Assembly: GCF_002104995.1 (NCBI RefSeq)
Contig: NW_024468268.1
Coordinates: 1-64,000 of the forward strand
Direction of reading: 5' to 3'
Length of the DNA: 64,000 nt
Source: Linderina pennispora
Taxonomy: Eukaryota > Kickxellomycota > Kickxellomycetes > Kickxellales > Kickxellaceae
A program made the position numbers and the translations under genes. How positions within the stretch are numbered: position 1 is the first letter of the stretch; each line of letters opens with the position of its first letter. A model generated the notes under the pieces. The model saw only the letters and a list, made by a program, of their open reading frames with translations, was not told the DNA's origin and ran no database searches. Positions 18,835 to 27,911 of this stretch are shown here, piece by piece.

Positions 18835-20007
18835 TCTCGCATACGTTTTTGCAACTACTCTGGTTATATTTTTGTAACATTATGTGTATTCTCAAAAATG
18901 TGCGTCTACGCACGATGATAGCAAAAATTTCCTGACGGTCAAACATGGATTTTCGGATTACCCTAATGTTATGTATTGACCATATATATGTGGAGCCAGA
19001 TGCCGTCGTTCTATCGGCGCTCATGATAGCCCACAAATAATAATAAATAGTTACGGATCGTGCCAAATGGTGTAGGTCTAGAGCACACGGGGGTGGTGTA
19101 GGGCAAGAGGAAAAGGAAATAAGAAACGAGTAACGAAAAATGCCTTATCTTTACCTTTTTACAAGATTTTATAGTCCAAAAAGTGTCCGACCACCAGCTA
19201 GAACCTTATTAATTGGATAGATATATAACTCTTAAGCTTCAACACGAGTTTGAGTGACTTACTCTATAAACTCCTTTTTGATCTTGTGCGGCATCTGACC
19301 TCATCGGTGAAACCAGGGTGGCGAGTTGTTATTGTAGTGGTCATAGGTCTCCACTAGATATCTCCATTGGTTCAGCGCAAGAGCTGCTCTCATTGTCGGT
19401 CGGCCTGATAACTTCCATGGCGTCATCATGGTGGTCATCACCGGCTGCGCAACACTCTTAGGATGTTTATCTATGAGCACCTATTGAATAAGGCCATATA
19501 GCTCTTCTAGCAGTCATGCAATATTTGTGGGTTTATTTAATAAATTAATTTGTCTTATTATTGCGCGCCCGATGCGGCTGTCCCTGACATCGACATGTCA
19601 GCCGAATCAGGTGACAGAAATCCAGGCGCCAACGAGAGCCCCGCTACAGCCTACGATATGGAGGTAGAGTCTAGCCTCTGATAAGTTGCACAAATGGCAG
19701 TATTAAAAACTCCCCTGCGCAACTCGTCTATTCCCTTTTCTCTCTTTTCTTCAGTATTAAATATACATTTAAAAACCCCTACATAGTCGACCGACACAAC
19801 ATTATGAACATGTGTAAGCAGTAGTATTTGAGCCACAATGGACCCAGTATGTATAGACTGATTCAAGAGACTGTATCAGTGCTAAGGGCCCCAAGAACCA
19901 TGCAAGCCAGAAAATCTTTAATAAAAAGTTCTTAATGCTATGCATCTGCAATACAGCAAAACTGAACAGCATCATTTCTCTTCTTACTTGCCTATTGAAC
20001 TTCTCAA
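18835..20007. other. Intergenic, AT-rich, left side of Fanzor island
   Basis: Low-GC stretch without recognisable genes between the SDR pair and the Fanzor frames. It carries repeat copy A at 19551-19804 about 200 bp ahead of the Fanzor start. The remainder shows no domain-bearing frame. Confidence 0.55.
19551..19804 (+). repeat. Dispersed 0.25-kb repeat, copy A (upstream of Fanzor)
   Basis: Core TTGCGCGCCCGATGCGGCTG through the pyrimidine tract TTCCCTTTTCTCTCTTTTCT to ACACAACA. About 93% identical over 200 bp to copy C (46279-46513) and roughly 80% to copy B (23166-23417), all in the same orientation. It contains a perfect 7-bp inverted repeat CTGACAT-CGAC-ATGTCAG (19584-19601), a second inverted repeat AGTTGCACA (from 19684) facing GCGCAACT (to 19724), and a 28-codon frame starting MSAESGDRN and ending at TGA. 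It lies about 200 bp ahead of the Fanzor start. Function unknown. Confidence 0.85.
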
Positions 20008-20745
20008 ATGGATATTACCCACAGTACTACTGTCATAAAGACATCACTTGGTGGTATTGGCTTCCGTGATTCTATGTTGCCCCGCCTAGAGCAATTTGTG
20101 CATAGTGTCAATATCATCAAAGAGCATACATACATGCTTGCACGATGGATACTACTCCATCAACTAGCTGACGATGATGCTTTTGACTCTGCAATACTTG
20201 TGAAAAAGGGATTCTTTCATTCCATTTATTTATTCATTTATCATAACCTGAAGGCGAAGACTGTCATATCTGCCAAGGATTTCGTTAACCAGAAGGACAG
20301 GTCAGAACTGTCGAGCGCAGATTTCGGTGATGTAGTTAGATACCATATTTATGATTATCTATTACATAATGGCGATATCGAGCTACATGGTGTACATAAC
20401 ATGAATCAGGTAGTGACATACGTGGATACCGAGCTGATGACAGCATACAAGAACAACATTGTGTTGCACTATGGCACTTGCCTACAGCAGATTCTGGCCA
20501 AATTGATTGATATTCGCAGCCGCAAAAACACACTGCACAGTACAATGGGCAATGTGTCCAAGGCTGAGTTCAATAACGCATGTCAAGTGTGTATTTATAC
20601 GCCTGCACAGAAGCTCCGCCAGGCAGTTGCCTCTAGGCACCCTGATCTCAGTGTGCTCACCCCACTGATGCTTGTAATCTACAACAAGCTGGCACCAGTC
20701 CTTAGTGCCTATGATGCCAAATACAGATTCGCCAAAGACAGCTGA
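20008..20745 (+). CDS. Fanzor N-terminal part (REC/WED side), ends at in-frame TGA
   Basis: 245-aa frame MDITHSTTVIKTSLGGIGFRD... I read this as the recognition half of a Fanzor nuclease whose catalytic half follows at 20829. Family-like features are the opening strand VIKTSLGGIG, a helical segment FVHSVNIIKEHTYMLARWIL, and TAYKNNIVLHYGTCLQQILA, which resembles the conserved TaYxNNIxxHF block ahead of the RuvC half in Fanzors. The frame ends at TGA (20743-20745), but the same frame continues open after it (YYDAKVNPLKHLCAHIRLCQ) up to the C9 run at 20836-20844, where the frame changes. The stop thus appears secondary. On its own the fragment would lack nuclease activity. Confidence 0.7.
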   Translation: MDITHSTTVIKTSLGGIGFRDSMLPRLEQFVHSVNIIKEHTYMLARWILLHQLADDDAFDSAILVKKGFFHSIYLFIYHNLKAKTVISAKDFVNQKDRSELSSADFGDVVRYHIYDYLLHNGDIELHGVHNMNQVVTYVDTELMTAYKNNIVLHYGTCLQQILAKLIDIRSRKNTLHSTMGNVSKAEFNNACQVCIYTPAQKLRQAVASRHPDLSVLTPLMLVIYNKLAPVLSAYDAKYRFAKDS

Positions 20746-20828
20746 TACTATGATGCCAAGGTAAATCCACTTAAGCATCTGTGTGCACACATTCGTCTAT
20801 GCCAGCTTATCGAGAATGAGCAGCTTAG

Positions 20829-22601
20829 CAAGTCTCCCCCCCCCAATGCTTGCCTCTGCGGACATCATGGATCCCAGGCCATGTGCGCTTAGACAAGCAA
20901 ATAATCAAGCAGGTGTTTGTTTCGAAAACACGTGAGGAGGTTACCAAGATCAACGCAGCAAAGAGGGCAGCAACAGAGGCAAGGAAAGCAGCAGAAAAGG
21001 GCGAAAAATTGGCCAAGAAGGCTGCACGTGGAGCAGCGAAGATGCAATTGGATGCAACAGAGGCCACAGCAGCAACTGCAGCAGTAGCAGCTGATTCACT
21101 TGCTGCTGCATCGGCGGCAGCAGCAGACACTGTTGCAGCACTTAACAATGCATATGCATCAGCACCCCCAGTCTGTGCACACGACCCGGTCCGAGGGATC
21201 ACACAACCTGTGTGGGATGTGTGGGGCCGGGTCGCAGATCTAACATCAAAGCCATTTAAGGCGCATGGTGATAGAAAATTCCACGGAATGGCGACAACAG
21301 ATGGTGTAACGATATGCATTCTGTTACAAGACAAGATATCCAAGGCTGATGGTGCAGTAGATGCTGATGGTGCAGGAGGCGATGCTGCGGGAGGCGATGC
21401 TGCGGGAGGTGATGCTGCGAGAGGCGATGCTACAGGCGATGCTGTGGGAGGTGATGCTGTAGGAGGCAGTACTATAGCTGACTGTCGCTATATCCACCAG
21501 ATCCCACAGCCAGAGCTGCAGAATCTGAAAGGCCGCTGTGTATTCATCGATCCAGGTCAGGGCGATTTGCTATACATGATGCACGAAAATAGCAGCAATG
21601 GGAAAGAGGGTGAAAAAATGCTCTACCGCTACACACGGCAGCAGCGCAATAAGGAGCTCAAGCTGCGCCACTATGACAGGATTCGTCAGGCTACAAAGGA
21701 TCAAGTCCCAGAAGATGCTGTCTGCAGAGCAGAGGCAGAGCTTTCCAAGCACTGCTGCCGGACCCTTAGCCCAGCAAAATTCCGTACCTACATTGCTGCC
21801 CGTGCATCTGTGTGGTGTGTCCTAGCACCGTTTTATGCCAGCACGATGACAGCGCGAAGGTTACCAGAGCAGCAACTCACTAAGTCAAACAAGCAGCACC
21901 AGAGGTGCTGGAAGGCCCATCCAGGTGTCGGGACCAGTCCCAAGGTGTACCCGCTTCATCGCAAGCTACGCCTTGATTCATTCATGAACCAGGCCCGTGC
22001 AGACCACAGGCTTGCCGCGAAACTCCGGAGCAAGTTCGGTCCAGATCCAGTGCTGATCATGGGCAATTGGAGTGCGCCGATGGCCCGACACCATGCACCG
22101 ATTCGTGGCAAGGGATGGCACGACAAGTTCAAGCACCATGGCTTTGAAGTCTATCTGATCGACGAATTCCGGACATCGTCGATGTGCCCGTTCTGCTGCG
22201 AAAAGTCACTGCAGACATTCCGTCATGTTCCCAACCTGCAGCCTTGTCAGAGATCGAAGAACCCAGCTGTGAAGTGCCATGGCCTTCTCCGCTGTACAAG
22301 CGAGTCATGTAAGCGGGCCATGGCACAATACAGGCGAGCCTATTCATCTCGGCTCTTGAACCGCGATCTCGCAGCAGTTCTAAACTTCAGACTCATTTTC
22401 CAGTCACTCTGTGATCCAGGCAGTATTCCTGAACGGTTCCGTCACTTTACGGCCATTGCTGCTGATGCTTCTGGCACCACCCTGGCAACAAAGAGGTCGC
22501 GCAAGAGGCGTGCAGCAGCAGGCGATTCTGCTGCTAGCAGCAGCGAGCCAGCGCTGAAGCGCCTACGCGGAGCAGGCCATCAAGACAGGAGATGTCCATG
22601 A
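20829..22601 (+). CDS. Fanzor RNA-guided nuclease, catalytic RuvC half
   Basis: Eukaryotic TnpB relative (Fanzor family): guide-RNA-directed DNA nucleases carried by eukaryotic transposons and viruses. The frame is open from just after TAG at 20826-20828 and has no good early ATG, because it continues the preceding frame across a C9 run. Order: PLRTSWIPGHVRLD, a Lys/Ala-rich helix, a Gly-Asp-Ala repeat, RuvC-I GRCVFIDPGQGDLLYM (Asp at 21549), a helical insert, PVLIMGNWSAP (no acidic residue at the TnpB RuvC-II site), YLIDEFRTSSMCPFC with Glu at 22164 in the rearranged Fanzor position, a zinc ribbon CPFC...LLRCTSESC, and RuvC-III LLNRDLAAVLNF (Asp at 22365). The basic tail TKRSRKRRAAA could be a nuclear signal. 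All catalytic residues are kept. Confidence 0.88.
   Translation, partial: QVSPPQCLPLRTSWIPGHVRLDKQIIKQVFVSKTREEVTKINAAKRAATEARKAAEKGEKLAKKAARGAAKMQLDATEATAATAAVAADSLAAASAAAADTVAALNNAYASAPPVCAHDPVRGITQPVWDVWGRVADLTSKPFKAHGDRKFHGMATTDGVTICILLQDKISKADGAVDADGAGGDAAGGDAAGGDAARGDATGDAVGGDAVGGSTIADCRYIHQIPQPELQNLKGRCVFIDPGQGDLLYMMHENSSNGKEGEKMLYRYTRQQRNKELKLRHYDRIRQATKDQVPEDAVCRAEAELSKHCCRTLSPAKFRTYIAARASVWCVLAPFYASTMTARRLPEQQLTKSNKQHQRCWKAHPGVGTSPKVYPLHRKLRLDSFMNQARADHRLAAKLRSKFGPDPVLIMGNWSAPMARHHAPIRGKGWHDKFKHHGFEVYLIDEFRTSSMCPFCCEKSLQTFRHVPNLQPCQRSKNPAVKCHGLLRCTSESCKRAMAQYRRAYSSRLLNRDLAAVLNFRLIFQSLCDPGSIPERFRHFTAIAADASGTTLATKRSRKRRAAAGDSAASSSEPALKRLRGAGHQDRRCP
21352..21472 (+). repeat. In-frame Gly-Asp-Ala minisatellite inside Fanzor
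   Basis: Imperfect tandem units of about 15 bp (GGAGGCGATGCTGCG and variants) encode (GGDAA)n-like sequence directly before the RuvC-I strand. The repeat keeps frame, so it is probably a length-variable surface loop. Confidence 0.8.
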
Positions 22602-23911
22602 TTGACATTGCACCAACAACCATCCGACACATTCAAATGACCGGTTCGCCGTGATGCCCTTATCGACGTGTCAACCCATGCTGACTAGCAGCCGAGCTCG
22701 CATCGCGAGCAGAGTATTTCTAGTAGATATGCGTGTAATTTTCATATATAGTCGGAACAGATATGCGAATAGTAATGTATCGGTCCAAGAATATGCTAGC
22801 AGCGTGAGCAAGGTATCAATAGAAAGCGACAAAGTCAAGTGTTTTATTGATGTAACGAAAGCTAAAGCGAAGTAGGAAGGGAGAGGCGAGCGAAAAGGGT
22901 TTATACCATCGCTCAGGTGGCACAGCCAAAAGGAAGAAGAAAAATAACAACAGGATGAAAAACTATGTAGTTCACAGTAAATCGGATCTTGAGATTCTAA
23001 CATTAATCATTGGCTTACCCACATCTAGAATTCAAGCTGTTAACAAGCAGACAAATGAATGCTTATTGGCATGTATGGAGGAAAATACATGTAGAATCAA
23101 CTGAGGAGAGAGAAGTGGGTTGTCAAGTGCTTGGGGCCCTTTTAAATGTAGTCATTCTTGAGCATGGTGGTACCATTGCGCACCTGCTGCAGCTGCCCCT
23201 AACATCGATATGTCAGTTGAATCAGGTGACGGCAAGCCAGGTGCAAACGAGAACCCCGCTACAGCCTACACTACGGAGGTAACGTTTGGCCTCTGATGAG
23301 TTGCACAAACAGTTGCACTGAAAACACCCCCGCGCAGCTCATCTGTCCCCTTTTCTCTCTTTTCTTCAATATTCAATGCAACCAATAAAACCTCTACATA
23401 TTTAACAAGCACAACAGTACAAAGCAATGTTGGCGGCCTAATGCCAACACTAGTACTGCACTTTTTGATTACTCTACGCTTTAATAGCCAGCGGTGGGAC
23501 TGGTCATTTGGACAAACTGCTAGCAGAAAGGAGTTCTGCCATACACATAGTCCGCGCTAAGACGCAGTCCTTGGAACTACAAAAGCATTCACCTGGCGCT
23601 CAACAACAATGCTTCAAATGGTGGCAATCTTGGGAGCCTAATGCAGTTCTCGGATCGCTGGAAATCAACAGCCAACATGTTGATTTGACTGCGGCTGTGT
23701 AATCTACTAAATCATAGCCTACTTTCCTTGAAAGAAACCAAAGGTATAGTGGAAAGCACAAAACTCTCCCGGTGTGTCTAAAGATGACAGGTGAGCCAGG
23801 TTATTTTCATTTGTCGGGAATAGACAGCATAAAAGGCACCGAAAATGACGCCGCTGGCGCTGTATATTTTCTTTCTTTCCCTCCTTCCTCACCTTATTAT
23901 TTTCCATTGAC
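22602..23911. other. Intergenic, right side of Fanzor island
   Basis: No convincing coding sequence. It holds a perfect 6-bp hairpin GCTCGC-ATC-GCGAGC (22696-22710) about 95 bp after the Fanzor stop, and repeat copy B (23166-23417). The 64-codon frame at 23508-23702 shows no known motif. If this Fanzor has a guide RNA, family precedent places it just after the protein frame, in this stretch. Confidence 0.5.
23166..23417 (+). repeat. Dispersed 0.25-kb repeat, copy B (downstream of Fanzor)
   Basis: Same orientation and layout as copies A and C but more diverged (about 80% by eye), with many C-to-T and G-to-A differences. The first inverted repeat (23199-23216) keeps 6 of 7 pairs. The second (from 23299 and to 23339) keeps seven pairs plus a G-T wobble. 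The 28-codon frame (MSVESGDGK...) and its TGA are retained, as is the pyrimidine tract CCCCTTTTCTCTCTTTTCTT. Confidence 0.8.
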
Positions 23912-25591
23912 ATGGAGGACCAAACGCTTAAACTTGGAGACCTAGCCGGAGGCATTATACTTCAGCGAATCTTCAAATATCTGGTGTACGATGATGTAAT
24001 TGATTCTACCAGTTTTTTGCCATCCACGTTTGTCTTCCAAGATATCACTGCATACCACTTTCATATCCGATGCATTAACGAATACGCTCTCATCTGTCGA
24101 CAGTGGATGGAGTCCCTGAAGCCATATGCTTGTCGCATCATATATATCACTAGTGAACTTCTCTTTGATCCGCTTAATGATGATTACGACGCTTCGTTCG
24201 ACAAAGTGCAATCAAACCGGTCGCAGAGGTTTTGGTGGTCAAACATAAAATCGGTTATTCGCATGGGTGGAACCCAGTTTACCAAACGACTAACGATACA
24301 CAACCCTTCGCGTGGATCTCCTCTATCGCTCGACGTACTTTTAGAAGGGTGTGGGTTTGGAGCAACGACTTGGCCGGATCTTCGAGATATTGTAATGAGT
24401 GGGGAGTACGAATTCTTATCAAAAGTTCCATTTCCAGAGCATATCGATTCGGTCCATGCCTATCTGTCGAGACTGGCACCATCGCTTGGTAACATCCATT
24501 GCGACCAGGTCACGTCGATATATCCATCTTATCCAGAATTGGAGACTACCGTGGAGGAAACGATATATGCGCTTGACAACAAGTTTACGGACAAAAGGCT
24601 CTATCTTGATAGCTCGAATGCCTTCTACTTGTCAGCCACATACTTCCCACATTTGACTAGCCTGGTTCTATTCGACATGTATACCTTCTGCAATGGCTGG
24701 TTGATGAAATTTCTTGCACCTACACTAAAGGAGCTTGCGATCCATCCCAGCTCCAAACCATCGTATAAATGGGCGCAGTTTGCTGACAGTGATGCCGATA
24801 CAATCGAGTTCAAGGAGCTGATCACACTGAAGCTATCCGGAGATATTCTCCATGACACATTTTTTCCTACCTCTCCTTACCTTCTGACTTCTCTCGGGCA
24901 TCAAAAGCTGCTTCTCCCAAAGCTCCGCACGCTGGAGGCTGATCAAGGATCGAATGCACATTTTAGCCTCCTGGACCAATTCACCAATATCCCTTTGAGG
25001 ACTCTGGCTATTACTGAGCATTGCAAGTATTTGCCGTCCATCAACCCGCTGCTGCTGAGCAACGTCGAACATCTATCTTTCACTCTATGGAACAGGGGTA
25101 ATACTACGCACACCGTCAACCCGAGGACCACAGTCGGACAGCTATTCGAGGCATATTCAGAAGCCAGATCCGCAGATATTCGCGCCCCACAGCTCGCCGC
25201 CACATGTCTGAATTGGCCATACCTCCAGAACCTAAGATTTGATCTTTCTGAGGTCGACTGGAACCTGGTGGAGGGACTCATCAGCAAGCTCCCACATCTA
25301 CGGAGGCTATCAGTTTCCACAAATCCATGCTGGGTTGAAACTGAGGATATCCCGGGACTCAGACGCGAGATAGGCAGCTATGAACCTACCTCAACGAACG
25401 TGATTAGCCGGAGTCTTGAGGCATTCGAGTACAACCATTACTATGGTCATAGTGACCCAGATGTTTTCGAGTTTATCCAGCAGCTGGTTTTACGCACACC
25501 GTCTCTTCTGACCATTAGCGTATGGGACTGTTATCAGAGGGCTGTTTCCAAGTTGATCGCAGGCCGTGACATCGAGATTAGAATTCTGTAG
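23912..25591 (+). CDS. F-box-like / leucine-rich-repeat type protein
   Basis: 559-aa intact frame. The N-terminus LAGGIILQRIFKYLVYDDVID...YALICRQWMESLKPYACRIIYI has the leucine/tryptophan pattern of an F-box-like motif (about residues 9-75), which would dock to Skp1 in SCF ubiquitin ligases. The rest repeats weak Leu-rich units (FPHLTSLVLFDMYTF, LKELAIHP, LPKLRTLEAD, LPHLRRLSVSTNP) typical of fungal F-box/LRR proteins with variable substrate sides. No transmembrane segment. It directly borders the Fanzor island. Which substrate it recognises cannot be told. Confidence 0.65.
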   Translation: MEDQTLKLGDLAGGIILQRIFKYLVYDDVIDSTSFLPSTFVFQDITAYHFHIRCINEYALICRQWMESLKPYACRIIYITSELLFDPLNDDYDASFDKVQSNRSQRFWWSNIKSVIRMGGTQFTKRLTIHNPSRGSPLSLDVLLEGCGFGATTWPDLRDIVMSGEYEFLSKVPFPEHIDSVHAYLSRLAPSLGNIHCDQVTSIYPSYPELETTVEETIYALDNKFTDKRLYLDSSNAFYLSATYFPHLTSLVLFDMYTFCNGWLMKFLAPTLKELAIHPSSKPSYKWAQFADSDADTIEFKELITLKLSGDILHDTFFPTSPYLLTSLGHQKLLLPKLRTLEADQGSNAHFSLLDQFTNIPLRTLAITEHCKYLPSINPLLLSNVEHLSFTLWNRGNTTHTVNPRTTVGQLFEAYSEARSADIRAPQLAATCLNWPYLQNLRFDLSEVDWNLVEGLISKLPHLRRLSVSTNPCWVETEDIPGLRREIGSYEPTSTNVISRSLEAFEYNHYYGHSDPDVFEFIQQLVLRTPSLLTISVWDCYQRAVSKLIAGRDIEIRIL

Positions 25592-26708
25592 GTTCCTGTT
25601 TCTTGCAACCTCGTTTTTCTCGGAATACATTGTCTTGTGTTCCCAGTCAGCTCAATTGCCCTGCAGGTGGCTGGTGTCTTCGTCTCTTTTGACCAAAACT
25701 TTTGGCATAGTATCTTCTATAACAGTATCGTATATTTTAAAGGCACCTGTCCATATATTGAACTCCCATGTTGTTCTAGCGTATACTTGACAAAACAAGC
25801 CTCGTGGTAGCTGATGATCATGCTGATTCTCTCACCGGTCGTGCTGCATTTGCAGGTTGTTTGGCAGCGGCTCATTCAATCCACTGTGCTGACTTTCATA
25901 TAGTCGCCAACAAGGTCCCGGCCGTCTGTAGTTGGGTTTATGAAATGCTTGTGACCGAATCCGTGGAGCATCTCTGCCTCATTTTTGGTCTAGTCATCCT
26001 GTGCCGGGAATAGTTGCTGTTTTGTACCGGACAGTGCACCATCAAGCTGCCTCAGGCGCTCGGTCAGCTGCAGCCCGGTCTGCTTAGATACTGCTGGCCA
26101 GTCGATCCGGCCTTTGACACCGGTGTAGTGCTCCTTGGTTGTTGGGTATAGGCGAAATCGCACAGTAGCGGTCAAGCAAGAATGGGCAATTAGCGATAGC
26201 ATTATTATTTTGAGAGAAGAGGATGTGTAGGTAGCGTAAATATCTTTTTCGCTGGAAAATGCGAGAAACTCATGTCCTCAGATCTACTCATAGCCACGTA
26301 CTAAGGCACAGCAATAGATGCGCTAAATTGCAAATAAAAGCAGCCTGATGTTTTGCAGGTATGCTCCGACATGGAGAAGACTATCTACTATGAATCCCCA
26401 AGGTGAATAGTGTAAACCTATATGGGGTGCACATGTACAGTACGCCAAGTAGCATGTCGTATATAATGGTTTTGGGTGGTGCCTGTGCGCTCATCACCAT
26501 GGTAAGTAGTTAAATGGCTTTCACAATATTGTCCCAGCGCACAGTGACCTCAGCAACGTTCCTGAACCACTGCGAGCAGTTTTCAATACCGCACATTAAG
26601 CAATCGACCCCCACAACATACCGAAAATCAATGCCAGGTTTATCTGGAGTATCTTTGAAACGTCATGATGTGGATGACACTTTTCACCGCTGTATCTCTT
26701 TTATACCA
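25592..26708. other. Intergenic, no gene seen
   Basis: About 1.1 kb, AT-rich, leading to the TLDc gene. Short frames at 25804-26013 and 25990-26202 have no recognisable domain. No repeat family member found. Confidence 0.5.
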
Positions 26709-27911
26709 ATGGGCAATACGCAAACAAAACCGCTTGATACGTCTGGGCGCTTGCCAGCCAGTTTGCAATCCGCTGCAGTGGCTTTCGTGGCCGACGAAAA
26801 GGGTACAACGCCCTTTTGCGCTTACCTGAAGCGGTTTCTGGCGCCATCAGCGGATCGCCTCGCCCTCGTATTATCGAACCAGTCAGCGGCTATCTACGAC
26901 TTGGCGGATCTCAAAACCGAGCCATACACACTGCGGAAGTTTATTGCGGCGGTAAGTGACCAGGGTCTCAGCCATTTCTGGCACACGGAGGTTGCGGCCG
27001 ACTCTGCGTTCACCGACTGGGTGATCGGACAGACCGACACCAATGCGCTGTCCTTTGACGACGACAGTGAAGCAGAAGCACAAAGGCAGCGGGCTGAGTG
27101 GCTTTCCAATGCATCTACGTTTGGCACCGTGTCTCTGGAGCAGTGGCAAAAGTGGTGGTCCAAAAACACGGTCGTGCACGAGCTGCTCTCCTTAGCGCTT
27201 GCTGCCCTTTTGCCCGCTACCCAGCTACGCAGTGTGCGCGAGACCACAATGCCGCAGCTCTCAGCGAAGTTTGATGGGCTGCTGCAAGGGCCACTGGCAT
27301 GGGCGCTGTTCCGCGAGCTGCCGGCTGTCTCGCAGAATAGCTGGGAGCGGGCGTACTCCAGCCTGCACGATGGGCGGAGCTGGAGCTCATTCCAGGCAGC
27401 TGTGGAGCAGCGCGGGGCGCTGCTATTGCTGGTCAAGGAAAAGGATGGAGGAGTTCTTGGTGCCTACTTGGATGCAGACCTGGAGCGGCGGCCGTCGTGG
27501 TACGGTTCATCGCTCAATTTCGTGTTTTCCGCAGGTCCCGCAGGACTAGGGGTTTTCCGCGCGACAGGCTTCAACGACCACTACCAGTACTTCAACTACG
27601 GCACAAAGACGCTGCCGAATGGGCTGGGTGTGGGCGGCCAGATGGGGAACTTTGGCCTGTGGGTTGACGTGGACTTCATGTCCGGCCAGTCTTGCACATC
27701 AGCGACGTATGCGGCACCGCAGCTAGCGGAAAGGAGCGAGTTTGAGATCGAGCATGTTGAGGCGTGGGTGGTTAGAAGGAGCAAGCGCGAGGATAAAGGT
27801 CGGCAGCGCTCGGCGATGGATGCGAATCCAGATGCTGTGGCGATTCTCGAAATGGCTAACCGGACAATGTACTCCAAGATGGTGCGCGAGCCTGCCCTGG
27901 ACGACGACTAG
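26709..27911 (+). CDS. TLDc-domain protein with N-myristoylation-type start (MEAK7-like)
   Basis: 400 aa from the ATG at 26709. That start gives MGNTQTKPLDTSG, a good N-myristoylation sequence as in MEAK7; an open extension upstream to 26514 is less plausible. The C-terminal TLDc domain runs about residues 150-345: ELLSLALAALLPATQ, WERAYSSLHDGRSWSSF, GALLLLVKEKDGGVLGAYLD, NFVFSAGPAGLGVFRATGFN, DHYQYFNYGTKTLPNGLGVG and NFGLWVDVDFMSG. TLDc proteins bind the V-ATPase or act in oxidation resistance, and MEAK7 works at lysosomes in mTOR signalling; which applies here is unknown. The 3' end overlaps the antisense tail of the chitinase frame. Confidence 0.85.
   Translation: MGNTQTKPLDTSGRLPASLQSAAVAFVADEKGTTPFCAYLKRFLAPSADRLALVLSNQSAAIYDLADLKTEPYTLRKFIAAVSDQGLSHFWHTEVAADSAFTDWVIGQTDTNALSFDDDSEAEAQRQRAEWLSNASTFGTVSLEQWQKWWSKNTVVHELLSLALAALLPATQLRSVRETTMPQLSAKFDGLLQGPLAWALFRELPAVSQNSWERAYSSLHDGRSWSSFQAAVEQRGALLLLVKEKDGGVLGAYLDADLERRPSWYGSSLNFVFSAGPAGLGVFRATGFNDHYQYFNYGTKTLPNGLGVGGQMGNFGLWVDVDFMSGQSCTSATYAAPQLAERSEFEIEHVEAWVVRRSKREDKGRQRSAMDANPDAVAILEMANRTMYSKMVREPALDDD

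Noticed and set aside
19551-23417. Fanzor island as an LTR retrotransposon with repeats A and B as LTRs
   Set aside because: No reverse transcriptase, integrase or primer-binding site between them, and A resembles distant copy C far more than B.
23508-23702. 64-codon frame after repeat B as part of the Fanzor element
   Set aside because: No similarity to the Fanzor frames or any motif; too short to support.
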